Shown piece after piece: positions 42,745 through 50,998 of a DNA stretch of 64,000 bases (position 1 is its first letter; every line of letters begins with the position of its first letter). A model generated the notes under the pieces. The model searched no databases. It saw nothing but the letters and a program-made list of their open reading frames with translations, and had not been told where the DNA came from. The DNA comes from JBHGXV01 sp041920505 (lineage in GTDB: Bacteria > Bacillota > Bacilli > Brevibacillales > Brevibacillaceae). The stretch spans positions 1 to 64,000 of the forward strand of contig JBHGXV010000066.1 of the NCBI GenBank assembly GCA_041920505.1, written 5' to 3'. A program made the position numbers and the translations under genes.

Positions 42745-43452
42745 ATGGCACTTTTGGAACTGCAAAACGTACACACCTATTACGGCGGGATTCACGCGCT
42801 GAAAGGCCTGAACATCAAGGTGGAACAAGGAGAAGTTGTCACACTGATCGGCTCCAACGGGGCGGGCAAGTCGACCACGCTGAAAACGATTTGCGGCCAA
42901 ACCCGCGCTCGCGAAGGCAAGGTGCTGTTCAACGGCAAGGACATCACGCAGATGCGGACGCACGAGATTGCCTTGATGGGCATCGCGCACGTGCCGGAAG
43001 GTCGGCGGATTTTCCCGAAATTGACCGTGCGCGAGAACCTGGAGATGGGGGCGTTCTCCGTTACGGACAAGAAGCAGATCGAGGAAGGGATCGAGCGGGC
43101 GTTTCACTATTTTCCGCGCCTGAAAGAGCGGATCGACCAAAAGGGCGGCACGATGTCCGGAGGCGAGCAGCAAATGCTGGCCATCGCCCGTGGGTTGATG
43201 ATGAAACCGAAGATCTTGATGCTGGACGAGCCGTCGATGGGTTTGGCGCCGATCCTGGTGGAACAAATCTTCGACATCGTCACCGAACTGAACCGGGAGG
43301 GCATGACCATCCTCCTGGTCGAGCAAAACGCCAACCAGGCGCTCTCCGTGGCGCATCGCGGCTACGTGATTCAGACCGGGGAGATCATCCTGCAAGACGA
43401 CGCCAAAGCCCTGCTGACCAATCCGCAGGTGCGCGAGGCGTATCTCTCGTAA
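42745..43452 (+). CDS. livF: Branched-chain amino acid ABC ATPase LivF-like
   Basis: A 235-residue cytosolic ATPase: Walker A GSNGAGKST, signature MSGGEQQMLAIARGLM, Walker B ILMLDEPSMGLAP and LVEQNANQAL. GGGGGGAG precedes the ATG. It is the last gene of the transporter operon, closed by a strong terminator. Confidence 0.94.
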   Translation: MALLELQNVHTYYGGIHALKGLNIKVEQGEVVTLIGSNGAGKSTTLKTICGQTRAREGKVLFNGKDITQMRTHEIALMGIAHVPEGRRIFPKLTVRENLEMGAFSVTDKKQIEEGIERAFHYFPRLKERIDQKGGTMSGGEQQMLAIARGLMMKPKILMLDEPSMGLAPILVEQIFDIVTELNREGMTILLVEQNANQALSVAHRGYVIQTGEIILQDDAKALLTNPQVREAYLS

Positions 43453-43470
43453 AACGCATCAAACAGCGAA

Positions 43471-43503
43471 AACCGGCGAGCTGAGAAGCCCGCCGGTTTT
43501 TTG
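43471..43503. terminator. Bidirectional terminator between livF and the GH18 gene
   Basis: AACCGGCG and CGCCGGTT form an 8-bp stem with TTTT on the plus side and TTTTCG on the minus side. It serves both convergent genes. Confidence 0.8.
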
Positions 43504-43522
43504 ACGTTTAAGGAGATGGACA

Positions 43523-44773
43523 TCAGCGGGTAGAAAAACGTTTGACGCGAATCTTCCCGGCGATGGTGGGCCACACGTCCGGGTCTTCCAGCCCCGGGCG
43601 CCACAGGGCGATCCCCGCCAGGTTGTACCGTTCGACAAGTTGAAGTTTGAACCGGAGGCTGTAGCTGTTTTCGTACCAGACGTTATGGTTGGCTCCGGTT
43701 TCGTCTGTGTAGGAGAGGTGCGGGGATTGGGAGAGGCTGTCCCAGACCGGTTTGGCGCGGTATTGTTGTTGGATGCTGAGCACCATCGGATATGAGGTGT
43801 ACTTCGCTTTGCCCCCGGCAGAACTCCAGTCCCAGCCGTACGCGGGGACGCCGAGCAGGATACGGCTGCTGGGGACGCCTTGATTCAGGGCGTAGCGAAT
43901 CGTCGACTCCGTCCAGTCGTACGAGGCGACAGCACCGGGAGCGGTCCGCGGATTGTGCTCGTCATAGGTCATGATCACCAGCCGGTCAGCGGATTGTCCC
44001 AGTGCGCGATAGTCAAACCAGGGGGACCATGGATTGGCCCGTTTGTCCCCGGTGTTGGCTGCCACGCACACCGCCACCCGTTTGTCGCTCTGATGCAGCC
44101 GGTCACTCAGGTGTTTGACAAACTGGCTGAACGCCTGCCGATCCTCCAGGTACAGGTTCTCCATGTCAAGATTAACGCCGTCATAGCCGTATGCAGCCAT
44201 CTCGTGTTCCAGTTCGTCGAGGAACCGCTGCTGGTGGTTGGGGTGGCGCAGGATTTGGCGGGCGACCTCTTTTCCCTCGGTGAGCGTTCCGTAAAACAGG
44301 TTGTGCACGAGCAGATAGACGTGCAATCTTTTCTGGTGCGCGTTGGCAACGATCTGGCGGCGGTGTTCTGCGGAGACGGAGGCAATCAGGCGGCCGGGTT
44401 GCCTGTTGTCCAGTTTGTACCAAAACGGAGCGATCGCGCTGATCAATCCGTACTGGTTGTCGAGGACCGCTTGCGAGCCGGGATAGCCGTCCTCGGGATC
44501 GGTGTAATAGGCGAGAATCTCTCTTAAAGGAAGCTTGGTCGACGAGGAGATCCGGATGGTTTTGGAGACGGGCGGCGGGAGCAGGGCCGGGATGGAGGCG
44601 GTGTGAAGGTGTTGTGCGGCGGGTTTGCCGATTCCGTAGGTAGGTCGGGCGGTTGTCGTCCGGGGACGTTCGGCTCCTTCTTCACGAGCGGGGAGAAAGG
44701 CGCACGAGACCAGCATCCCGGCGAGGGCGAGAACGATGCCGAGGCAGACAGCAGGGCAAGCAGCGGGGCGCAT
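43523..44773 (-). CDS. Glycoside hydrolase family 18 lipoprotein (spore-type peptidoglycan/chitin hydrolase-like)
   Basis: A 416-residue protein. The N-terminal hydrophobic segment ends in LVSC, a plausible lipobox, so it is probably membrane-anchored outside. The GH18 catalytic motif is intact, DGVNLDMEN with the acid Glu205. The remaining barrel strands (VIMTYDEHNPRTAPGAVASYDW, ILLGVPAYGWDW) resemble Bacillus YaaH/YdhD-type spore enzymes. ATG 44773 is chosen because ATG 44785 abuts the AAAGGAG site; the reading frame extends further upstream. No LysM domain is present. A SigG-like promoter is suggested at 44818-44847. Confidence 0.8.
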   Translation of the reverse strand: MRPAACPAVCLGIVLALAGMLVSCAFLPAREEGAERPRTTTARPTYGIGKPAAQHLHTASIPALLPPPVSKTIRISSSTKLPLREILAYYTDPEDGYPGSQAVLDNQYGLISAIAPFWYKLDNRQPGRLIASVSAEHRRQIVANAHQKRLHVYLLVHNLFYGTLTEGKEVARQILRHPNHQQRFLDELEHEMAAYGYDGVNLDMENLYLEDRQAFSQFVKHLSDRLHQSDKRVAVCVAANTGDKRANPWSPWFDYRALGQSADRLVIMTYDEHNPRTAPGAVASYDWTESTIRYALNQGVPSSRILLGVPAYGWDWSSAGGKAKYTSYPMVLSIQQQYRAKPVWDSLSQSPHLSYTDETGANHNVWYENSYSLRFKLQLVERYNLAGIALWRPGLEDPDVWPTIAGKIRVKRFSTR

Positions 44774-44817
44774 CCCGAGAGTCATCTCCTTTGTTTGGCC
44801 GTTGGTATCTATTAAGA

Positions 44818-44847
44818 TAAGATGCCAAAGCCCTGAAAAACTTATTC
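44818..44847 (-). promoter_or_regulatory. Possible SigG/SigF-type promoter of the GH18 gene
   Basis: On the minus strand GAATA, an 18-nt spacer and CATCTTA fit the SigG consensus GMATR-N18-CATWMTA fully at -35 and in five of seven bases at -10. Confidence 0.3.
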
Positions 44848-44919
44848 CACCCTCCGCAGGCGAGCGGCTTGTCTGTTGAGCAAACATCCTTCATGACTTG
44901 TCGGCTCTTGTCGACAAAC

Positions 44920-44952
44920 AAAAGGCCGGCACCGGTGTGCCGACCTGTTTCG
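44920..44952 (-). terminator. Terminator of receptor 4
   Basis: On the minus strand GGTCGGCAC-ACCG-GTGCCGGCC is followed by TTTTGTTT. Confidence 0.75.
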
Positions 44953-44966
44953 TCATGAAACGGTTG

Positions 44967-46172
44967 TTATTTCACAGCTTCGCCGAGGAACTCAGCTTTG
45001 TCTTTGCCGTATTGGTAGATATACACTTTGGAGGATTTGTTGTCGCCTTTTTCGTCGAAGGCGACTTCGGTGAATACGCCTTTGAAACCGCTGGTTGCGC
45101 GGATCGCGTTCATCACTTGCTCACGGCTCGGTTTTTTGCCGCCGTTGTCCTTGATCGCTTTTTCCAGACCGTTCAGCACGACGAGCGTAGCGTCATAGGC
45201 AAACGGAGAGAATGCAGCCGGATCTTTGCCGAATGCCGCTTTGTACTTGTCGACCCACTTCTTGCCTTCGTCGGAGGAGTGAACGTCGCCTACAACGGTT
45301 GCGTATACGATGCCTTGAGCCGCATCGCCGGCGATTTTGTACATGTCGTTGGACTCGATGCCTTCGCCGCCCATGATTTTGCCGGTGAAGCCTTTTTCTT
45401 TTGCTTGTTTGGCGATGATGCCGCACTCAGCGTACATGCCGCCGAAGAAGATCATATCCGGTTTTTTGGCAACCACTTGGTTGATGATGGCACTGTAGTC
45501 TTTTTCGCCGGGAGTGATGCCTTCATAGCCCAGTTCCTGTACGCCCAGATCTTTGAACGCTTTGCGCACTTCGTCTACCAGACCTTGGCCGTACGAGGTC
45601 TTGTCGTGGATCAGGAACACGGATTTGATGCCCAGTTTGTCTTTCGCGTATTTCGCGGCGGCCGGAGCGATTTGGTCGTTGCGCGCCACCAGACGGTTTA
45701 CGCTCTTTTTGCCTTCTTCCGTCAATTGTACACCGGTGTTGGCCGGAGACACCATGGCGATTTTGCCTTCTTCGTACTTCACGGAAGACGGGATGGCTAC
45801 GCCGGTGTTGTAGTGGCCGACGACAGCGTACACGTCCGGGTCGGAGACGAGCAATTCGGCGTTGGCTACGCCTTGTTTCGGGTCAGCCTGGTCATCTTGC
45901 GGGAAGAGTTGAATGTCAAATCCGAGTTGTTTGAATTTGTCGGCGTTGTCTTTCACAGCCAGCTCGGCGCCCAGCTTGATCCCTTCGCCTTCCAGCGATT
46001 GCGGACCGGACAGCGGGCTTTGCGTCGCGATTTTAATGACGTTGGAGCCGCTGGAACCGCCGTTGGTTCCGGAAGAGGAGTCATTGCTTTTGCCAGCGCC
46101 ACAGCCTGCGAGCAGTGAACCGACCAAAAGTGTCGAGAGCAATAAACTAATGGATTTACTGCCTTTACGCAT
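44967..46172 (-). CDS. Branched-chain amino acid-type ABC receptor lipoprotein 4 (LivJ-like), separate unit
   Basis: A 401-residue receptor, paralogous to the three tandem ones. Signal peptide with lipobox LLAGC, a Ser/Gly-rich linker, then QSPLSGPQSLEGEGIKLGAELAV and FPQDDQADPKQGVANAELL. It is more diverged than the other three are from each other. It lies on the opposite strand with its own promoter and terminator, so its expression can differ from the transporter operon. No further permease lies beside it, so it probably shares LivHMGF. GGGGGTT precedes the ATG. Confidence 0.9.
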   Translation of the reverse strand: MRKGSKSISLLLSTLLVGSLLAGCGAGKSNDSSSGTNGGSSGSNVIKIATQSPLSGPQSLEGEGIKLGAELAVKDNADKFKQLGFDIQLFPQDDQADPKQGVANAELLVSDPDVYAVVGHYNTGVAIPSSVKYEEGKIAMVSPANTGVQLTEEGKKSVNRLVARNDQIAPAAAKYAKDKLGIKSVFLIHDKTSYGQGLVDEVRKAFKDLGVQELGYEGITPGEKDYSAIINQVVAKKPDMIFFGGMYAECGIIAKQAKEKGFTGKIMGGEGIESNDMYKIAGDAAQGIVYATVVGDVHSSDEGKKWVDKYKAAFGKDPAAFSPFAYDATLVVLNGLEKAIKDNGGKKPSREQVMNAIRATSGFKGVFTEVAFDEKGDNKSSKVYIYQYGKDKAEFLGEAVK

Positions 46173-46214
46173 ATTTATGCAACCCCCAATGTTCTTGTAT
46201 ATAACTTCTCTATT

Positions 46215-46243
46215 AAAATAGCAGTTGAAAACGGTTTCGTCAA
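46215..46243 (-). promoter_or_regulatory. Promoter of receptor 4
   Basis: On the minus strand TTGACG (46238-46243), a 17-nt spacer and TATTTT (46215-46220). The DNA further upstream to 46370 is strikingly AT-rich and holds no gene. Confidence 0.6.
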
Positions 46244-46374
46244 TGAGACTTTTTAAAAAATAGTGAATACAATTTTAGTTAAAAGTAAGCGGAATACTTC
46301 ATCAATAAACTAAATAGAAAAAATATTCGATATATTTCGACTAAATTTGACAAGGGTGCGGAATCGCTGCATGG

Positions 46375-46405
46375 CAAAAAGCCCCTCACGTCAAATGAGG
46401 GGCCC
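46375..46405 (-). terminator. Terminator of the two-component operon
   Basis: On the minus strand GCCCCTCA-N7-TGAGGGGC is followed by TTTTTG, right after the histidine kinase stop. Confidence 0.8.
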
Positions 46406-46409
46406 GGGA

Positions 46410-47819
46410 CTATGGAGCAGCCCGATGTTCGGGATGCGCCGGCAGCGTGATGATAAAGCGGACGCCCGGCGGCTCGTTTCTGGCCTGGATGGTTCCGCCG
46501 TGCGCCTCGAACACGGCGCGCGCGATCGCCAGTCCCAGTCCGTGCTTGCCGCTTTTGCCTTTGCGGAACCGCTGGAACAGTTGGGGCAGCAGCGACTCTT
46601 CGATCGGCGGACCGTCGTTGGCGATGGTGATCCGAAGCGAATCGTCCGATTGTTGCCCTTCGATGATCAACTTGCTTTTGGCGTAGCGAAGCTGGTTTTC
46701 CAGGATATTGAGAAACGCGGTGCTCAACTGCTCGCCGTCCCCTTCGGTCGGCAGCGACTCGGGCAGGCGAATTTCCCAGTCCACCTGCGGATTGAGCACA
46801 CGCAGCCGCTGCTCCAGGTAGTCGAACAGTTCACGCAAGTTGAGCGGCGTGATCTGCAACATTTGCGCGACCGACTCGATCTTGGTCAGATAGAGAAGCT
46901 GCTCCACGACCTTTTCCAGCCGCTTGGATTCCTCCATGATAATCTGCAGGCCTTTTTCCGCCTGCTCTCCCTGGAAGACGCCTTCCATCAGCCCTTGCGC
47001 GTACCCCTGGATCGCCATGATCGGGGTCTTTAGTTCATGCGAGATGTTTTGCACGAAATGGCGCTGCGACTCGTCGTATTCTTTCAACTGCACTTTCATC
47101 GTGTCGAACGAGCGGGCGAGCTGGCCGATTTCGTCCTCCCGATCGAGCGTCAGCGGGATGTCGAACTGGCGCCGGGCGATTTTCTGGCAGGATTCCTCCA
47201 GGCGGCGCAGCGGGTTGGTCAGGTAACGACTAAACCAGACGGCAAGAAGCCAACTTATGGATAGCAAAAAGGCAAAGACGAGGAAGAACTGGCGGGTCAA
47301 CACCGCGTTGATCTGATTCAGGTCGCGCTCTTTGGAAAAGATCACGAGGTAGTAGGGAAATCCGTGATAATCCATCTCCTTGCTGACGAACAGGTAGGTC
47401 TCCTGGCCGTGCTGCAGGGTGCCGTGCTGCAAGTCGCTCTTCGGATACGTGGCGGCAAGACGAAACAGTTGCGCCTGGTCGTCCGGCGGGATCGGCTCGG
47501 TGTTGCGCATGCCCAGCCGCTGGCCGTTGACCGCGAACACAATCACGTCAAACGAGTATTCGTAGTTGGACAGAAGCACCTGCAGGAAAAATGGCGCCGA
47601 CGCCGGTACGGGCAACAGCTCGTGCCGCTCGGTAAACGAAATGTGCCTGGAGAGCGAATCGAACTCTTCTTCCAACAGAGAAAAGGTATTGTCCACCAGG
47701 TACTGCTTGATGGAGAACGGGTACAAGATCCCCACGCTGGCCCCAAGCACGGTGGTGAGTACCATGAACAGGGCGAGAATCTGCCGGGAGAGCGGCCAGT
47801 TTTTCAGCTTCCAGTTCAT
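46410..47819 (-). CDS. cssS: Sensor histidine kinase, CssS-like
   Basis: A 469-residue kinase with two membrane helices (about residues 13-33 and 178-196) flanking an extracytoplasmic sensor of about 145 residues. HAMP and HisKA domains follow, with phospho-acceptor His261 (NISHELKTP). The ATPase has N box NILENQLRYAK and G boxes NDGPPIEESL and GKHGLGLAIA. The pattern, and the CssR-like partner overlapping by four bases, match B. subtilis CssRS, which senses secretion and heat stress at the membrane. The symbol is assigned by resemblance; no htrA-type target lies nearby. Confidence 0.75.
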   Translation of the reverse strand: MNWKLKNWPLSRQILALFMVLTTVLGASVGILYPFSIKQYLVDNTFSLLEEEFDSLSRHISFTERHELLPVPASAPFFLQVLLSNYEYSFDVIVFAVNGQRLGMRNTEPIPPDDQAQLFRLAATYPKSDLQHGTLQHGQETYLFVSKEMDYHGFPYYLVIFSKERDLNQINAVLTRQFFLVFAFLLSISWLLAVWFSRYLTNPLRRLEESCQKIARRQFDIPLTLDREDEIGQLARSFDTMKVQLKEYDESQRHFVQNISHELKTPIMAIQGYAQGLMEGVFQGEQAEKGLQIIMEESKRLEKVVEQLLYLTKIESVAQMLQITPLNLRELFDYLEQRLRVLNPQVDWEIRLPESLPTEGDGEQLSTAFLNILENQLRYAKSKLIIEGQQSDDSLRITIANDGPPIEESLLPQLFQRFRKGKSGKHGLGLAIARAVFEAHGGTIQARNEPPGVRFIITLPAHPEHRAAP

Positions 47820-48520
47820 GTCGTCATCCGGTAGCCGAAGCCGTAAACGGTCTCCAGCGGAAATCTCGGCAGTTTTTTGCGGATGCGTTTGACCAGATCG
47901 TCAACGGCCCGGTCCGAGCCGATGTAGTCTTCGCCCCAGACGGCGGTGAGGATTTGCTCCCGGTGCAGAGCCTGTCCCTGGTTGCGGATCAGATAGCTGA
48001 TCAGATCGAATTCCTTGGTGGTCAGTTCGATGTGCGTGTCTCCTTCCTTGACGATCCGCCCCTTTTCCGAGATCAGGTAGGGACCGACGGCCACCCAGTC
48101 CTGAAACGGTTGTTGCGGAGACGGGCTCGGAACCACTCCTTTCTCGTACCAGCGCTGCAACAACTTCTGGGTGCGGATCACCAGTTCGCGCGGCAAAAAC
48201 GGCTTGGCCAGGTAATCGTCGCTGCCCAGTTCCAGGCCGATGATTTTGTCGATGTCCTGATCGCGCGCGGAGATGAAAATGATCGGCACGTCCGACTTGC
48301 CGCGAATCTGGCGCAACAACTCATACCCGTCGATGTCGGGCAGCATGATATCGAGAATCCACAAGTGCGGGGTCTCCTGATCCAGCACGCGCAACACTTC
48401 TTCGCCGGTTTGAAACGCTTTCACCTGGAAACCCGCGTTCTGCAGGTAGGACTTCAACAGCTCCAACAGGTTTGCTTCGTCGTCCACAAGATAGACGAGA
48501 TAAGGCGTGGCAGGGCTCAT
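47816..48520 (-). CDS. cssR: OmpR-family response regulator, CssR-like
   Basis: A 234-residue regulator. The receiver domain has acidic pair Asp13-Asp14, phospho-acceptor Asp57 (LWILDIMLPDIDGYELL) and Lys in AKPFLPREL. The winged-helix output domain contains LTTKEFDLISYLIRNQGQALHREQI and GSDRAVDDLVKRIRKKL, then VYGFGYRM. The stretch PHLWILDIMLPD...FISARDQDIDKIIGLELGSDDY closely resembles B. subtilis CssR. GGGAG precedes the ATG. Confidence 0.8.
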   Translation of the reverse strand: MSPATPYLVYLVDDEANLLELLKSYLQNAGFQVKAFQTGEEVLRVLDQETPHLWILDIMLPDIDGYELLRQIRGKSDVPIIFISARDQDIDKIIGLELGSDDYLAKPFLPRELVIRTQKLLQRWYEKGVVPSPSPQQPFQDWVAVGPYLISEKGRIVKEGDTHIELTTKEFDLISYLIRNQGQALHREQILTAVWGEDYIGSDRAVDDLVKRIRKKLPRFPLETVYGFGYRMTT

Positions 48521-48565
48521 ATCGAATCTCCCTTTCTTTCTGGGTTGAACGATTGCCTTTTCCTT

Positions 48566-48571
48566 ATTGTA
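48566..48571 (-). promoter_or_regulatory. Extended -10 promoter of the cssRS-like operon
   Basis: On the minus strand TGATACAAT provides an extended -10 about 45 nt before the cssR start; no clear -35 is seen. Confidence 0.4.
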
Positions 48572-48714
48572 TCACAGCGAAAAAAGGCGGGTGTGGCAGG
48601 TGCGTAAGAGGAATGTGGGAAACTTGTGTAAGCCGCGCGGCGAGGCAGGATTCCGCCGACACGTTGCAGAAACACTCTTGAAACAACTGGAAGCGCGAAA
48701 GGAGCGGATGGATC

Positions 48715-49761
48715 GTGAAGCGGTTGAAACACGTATGGCCCTCCCTGATTGTCAGTCTCTCCCTGGTTGCTTGCAGCCAAGCGGCTGTGACTTTGCCCAA
48801 ACAGGCGGAACCGTCGCCGTCCGGCCCCGTAACGCAACAGCCGCAACCGCAGACGTTTGCCTATCGAGCTCCTTTGACCGGATTGGGCACAGATGAAAAG
48901 CTGGATTCCCGCCGACCGGTCATGGTCATGGTGAACAACCATCCCCTGGCGCGGCCGCAGTCGGGACTGGACAAGGCGGACATCGTTTACGAGATTTTGG
49001 CCGAAGGGGAGGTGACTCGCTTCGTCGCCATCTACCAGAGCCAGAAGCCGAAGGTGATCGGTCCGGTGCGCAGCATCCGACCGTATTACATTCAGATCGG
49101 CGCCGGATTCGATGCGGTGATGGTGCATGCGGGCGGCAGTGAAGAAGCGCTGGAGACGCTGGCCCACTCCGATTATTCCTATATAAATGAGATAAAAAAC
49201 GGCAAATACTTCTGGCGGGAGTCGTTCCGCAAACCGCCGCACAACCTCTACACCGATCTGGATCACATCTGGCAGGCGATGGAGGACAAAGGCATGCGGA
49301 CGATGGCAGAGGTGCCGACGTTTCCGTTCCTCGCGCCGGGGACGCGGATTGAGCAGGGAGAGACGGCCAACCGAATTGATGTGACGTTTCATCCGCTCTA
49401 CAAAATCGCCTACGCATACGACGAAAAGACGGGACGCTACCTGCGCTTCACGCAGGGCAAGCCCCACTACGACCTGACGACCAACCGGCAGTTGGCGGCG
49501 GTAAACGTATTGGTGATCGCTTCCAGACACCGCGTGCTGGACAGCGAGGGACGACGTCAGGTGGACGTGTCCGGGCCGGGGGACGGCTATCTGTTTCAGC
49601 AGGGCAAGGCTCGGAAAATCAAATGGAAGAAGAGCGGCGGAGTGATCCGCGTCTATGCGGACGCTTCGTTCAGTGAAGAGCTGCCGCTCTTGCCGGGGAA
49701 TACATGGGTGAGCATCATCCCGACCGTTCCGGGCTTGACGGCTGCGGTGAACTATCAGTAG
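48715..49761 (+). CDS. yerB: DUF3048-family lipoprotein YerB
   Basis: A 348-residue protein with a short signal peptide and a lipobox-like VAC. A low-complexity Pro/Gln linker comes next, then the DUF3048 domain (RRPVMVMVNNHPLARPQSGLDKADIVYEILAEGEVTRF, GPVRSIRPYY). GTG 48715 is about ten bases after AAAGGAG. It precedes yerC and pcrB as in B. subtilis. Biochemical role unknown. Confidence 0.88.
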   Translation: MKRLKHVWPSLIVSLSLVACSQAAVTLPKQAEPSPSGPVTQQPQPQTFAYRAPLTGLGTDEKLDSRRPVMVMVNNHPLARPQSGLDKADIVYEILAEGEVTRFVAIYQSQKPKVIGPVRSIRPYYIQIGAGFDAVMVHAGGSEEALETLAHSDYSYINEIKNGKYFWRESFRKPPHNLYTDLDHIWQAMEDKGMRTMAEVPTFPFLAPGTRIEQGETANRIDVTFHPLYKIAYAYDEKTGRYLRFTQGKPHYDLTTNRQLAAVNVLVIASRHRVLDSEGRRQVDVSGPGDGYLFQQGKARKIKWKKSGGVIRVYADASFSEELPLLPGNTWVSIIPTVPGLTAAVNYQ

Positions 49762-49765
49762 ACTC

Positions 49766-49794
49766 TTGAATTACTGTGATTTTTCCCCTAAGAT
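49766..49794 (+). promoter_or_regulatory. Promoter of yerC-pcrB
   Basis: TTGAAT (49766-49771), a 17-nt spacer and TAAGAT (49789-49794), beginning right after the yerB stop. Confidence 0.5.
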
Positions 49795-49877
49795 TGGGAG
49801 TGGCAGGACTTTAACGCTTGAAAATTTTACAGAGATAAGAGATACGTGATTCCCACGAAAACTATGGGGTGATTCAC

Positions 49878-50168
49878 ATGCAATTGGAGAAACTGAAAGG
49901 CAAGGGTATCGAACAGTTGTTTGAAGCGGTGTTGTCATTGCAGACCATCGAGGAGTGCTACCGGTTTTTCGACGACCTGTGCACGGTCAACGAGATGCAG
50001 TCGCTGGCCCAGCGGCTGGAAGTGGCCCGCATGTTGCGCAAAGGCTACACGTACAATCAGATCGAGGCAGAGACGGGAGCGAGCACGGCGACAATCTCGC
50101 GCGTCAAACGCTGCCTGAACTACGGCAACGACGGCTATCAGCTCGCGCTGGAGCGGATCGGCAAATAG
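49878..50168 (+). CDS. yerC: YerC/TrpR-related DNA-binding protein
   Basis: A 96-residue helix-turn-helix protein of the YerC/YecD family, distantly related to TrpR. Hallmarks: LQTIEECYRFFDDLCTVNEMQSLAQRLEVARML and GYTYNQIEAETGASTATISRVKRCLNYGNDGY. ATG 49878 corresponds to the family N-terminus MQ-(I/L)-(D/E)-KL; the in-frame GTG at 49869 is part of the ribosome binding region. Its effector and targets are unknown. It is probably co-transcribed with pcrB. Confidence 0.92.
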   Translation: MQLEKLKGKGIEQLFEAVLSLQTIEECYRFFDDLCTVNEMQSLAQRLEVARMLRKGYTYNQIEAETGASTATISRVKRCLNYGNDGYQLALERIGK

Positions 50169-50186
50169 AGGCGGGAGGCAGCTTGG

Positions 50187-50894
50187 GTGATTGATTTTGG
50201 CAACTGGCGGCACGTGTTTAAACTGGACCCGGATAAACCGCTCGGCGACGACGCGCTGGAGGCGCTCTGCGAGTCGGGGACGGACGCGATCATCGTCGGC
50301 GGTACGCTGGGGATTACCTATGAAAATACACTGGACCTGATGGCGCGGATCAGGCGGTACGCCGTCTCCGCCGTGCAGGAGGTTACCGATTTGCAGGCGG
50401 TGGTGCCCGGCTTCGACGCGTATTTGATTCCGCTCGTGCTGAATGCGGGCGACCCGGATTGGGTGTTTGCGCCGCACGTGGCAGGGTTGACCGCATACGG
50501 TTCGTACATCCATTGGGAAGAGGTCTTCGCCGAAGGCTACATCATCCTCAACCCGGATGCGGCGGCGGCGCGACTGACGAAGGCCCGTCCGGTGGCGGGA
50601 GCGGCAGAGGCCAAGGCGTACGCCCGCGTCGCTTCGCGGCTGTGCCGGTTGCCGGTGGTCTACGTCGAGTACAGCGGCATCTACGGCGATCCGCAGATCG
50701 TGCGGGCGGTGAAGGAAGGAGCCGACGGGGCGCACGTCTTTTACGGGGGCGGCATCCGCACGCCGGAACAAGCCCGACAGATGGCGGCGATCGCCGACAC
50801 GATCGTCGTCGGCAACGTGATTTACGACGATGTTGAGGCCGCGTTGGCCACGGTGCGGGCGGTAAAGGAGCTTGCCGCCGAACACCGGGGCTGA
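50187..50894 (+). CDS. pcrB: Heptaprenylglyceryl phosphate synthase
   Basis: A 235-residue TIM-barrel prenyltransferase that joins glycerol-1-phosphate to a heptaprenyl chain, making an archaeal-type ether lipid precursor in Bacillales. Visible: VGGTLGITYENTLDL, YVEYSGIYGDPQ and the phosphate-binding FYGGGIRTPEQARQM with TIVVGNVIYDD. GTG 50187 follows GGGAGG. In B. subtilis pcrA follows directly; here an antisense germination operon intervenes. Confidence 0.94.
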   Translation: MIDFGNWRHVFKLDPDKPLGDDALEALCESGTDAIIVGGTLGITYENTLDLMARIRRYAVSAVQEVTDLQAVVPGFDAYLIPLVLNAGDPDWVFAPHVAGLTAYGSYIHWEEVFAEGYIILNPDAAAARLTKARPVAGAAEAKAYARVASRLCRLPVVYVEYSGIYGDPQIVRAVKEGADGAHVFYGGGIRTPEQARQMAAIADTIVVGNVIYDDVEAALATVRAVKELAAEHRG

Positions 50895-50998
50895 CTGGCG
50901 TCCATATGCTTGATACGGAAGCGACACCCCTTGGAACCCATTTTCGCTGCTTGCGGGGGGTGTCGTCTGTTGATAGCGGCAGCCTTGACCAGCATGGG

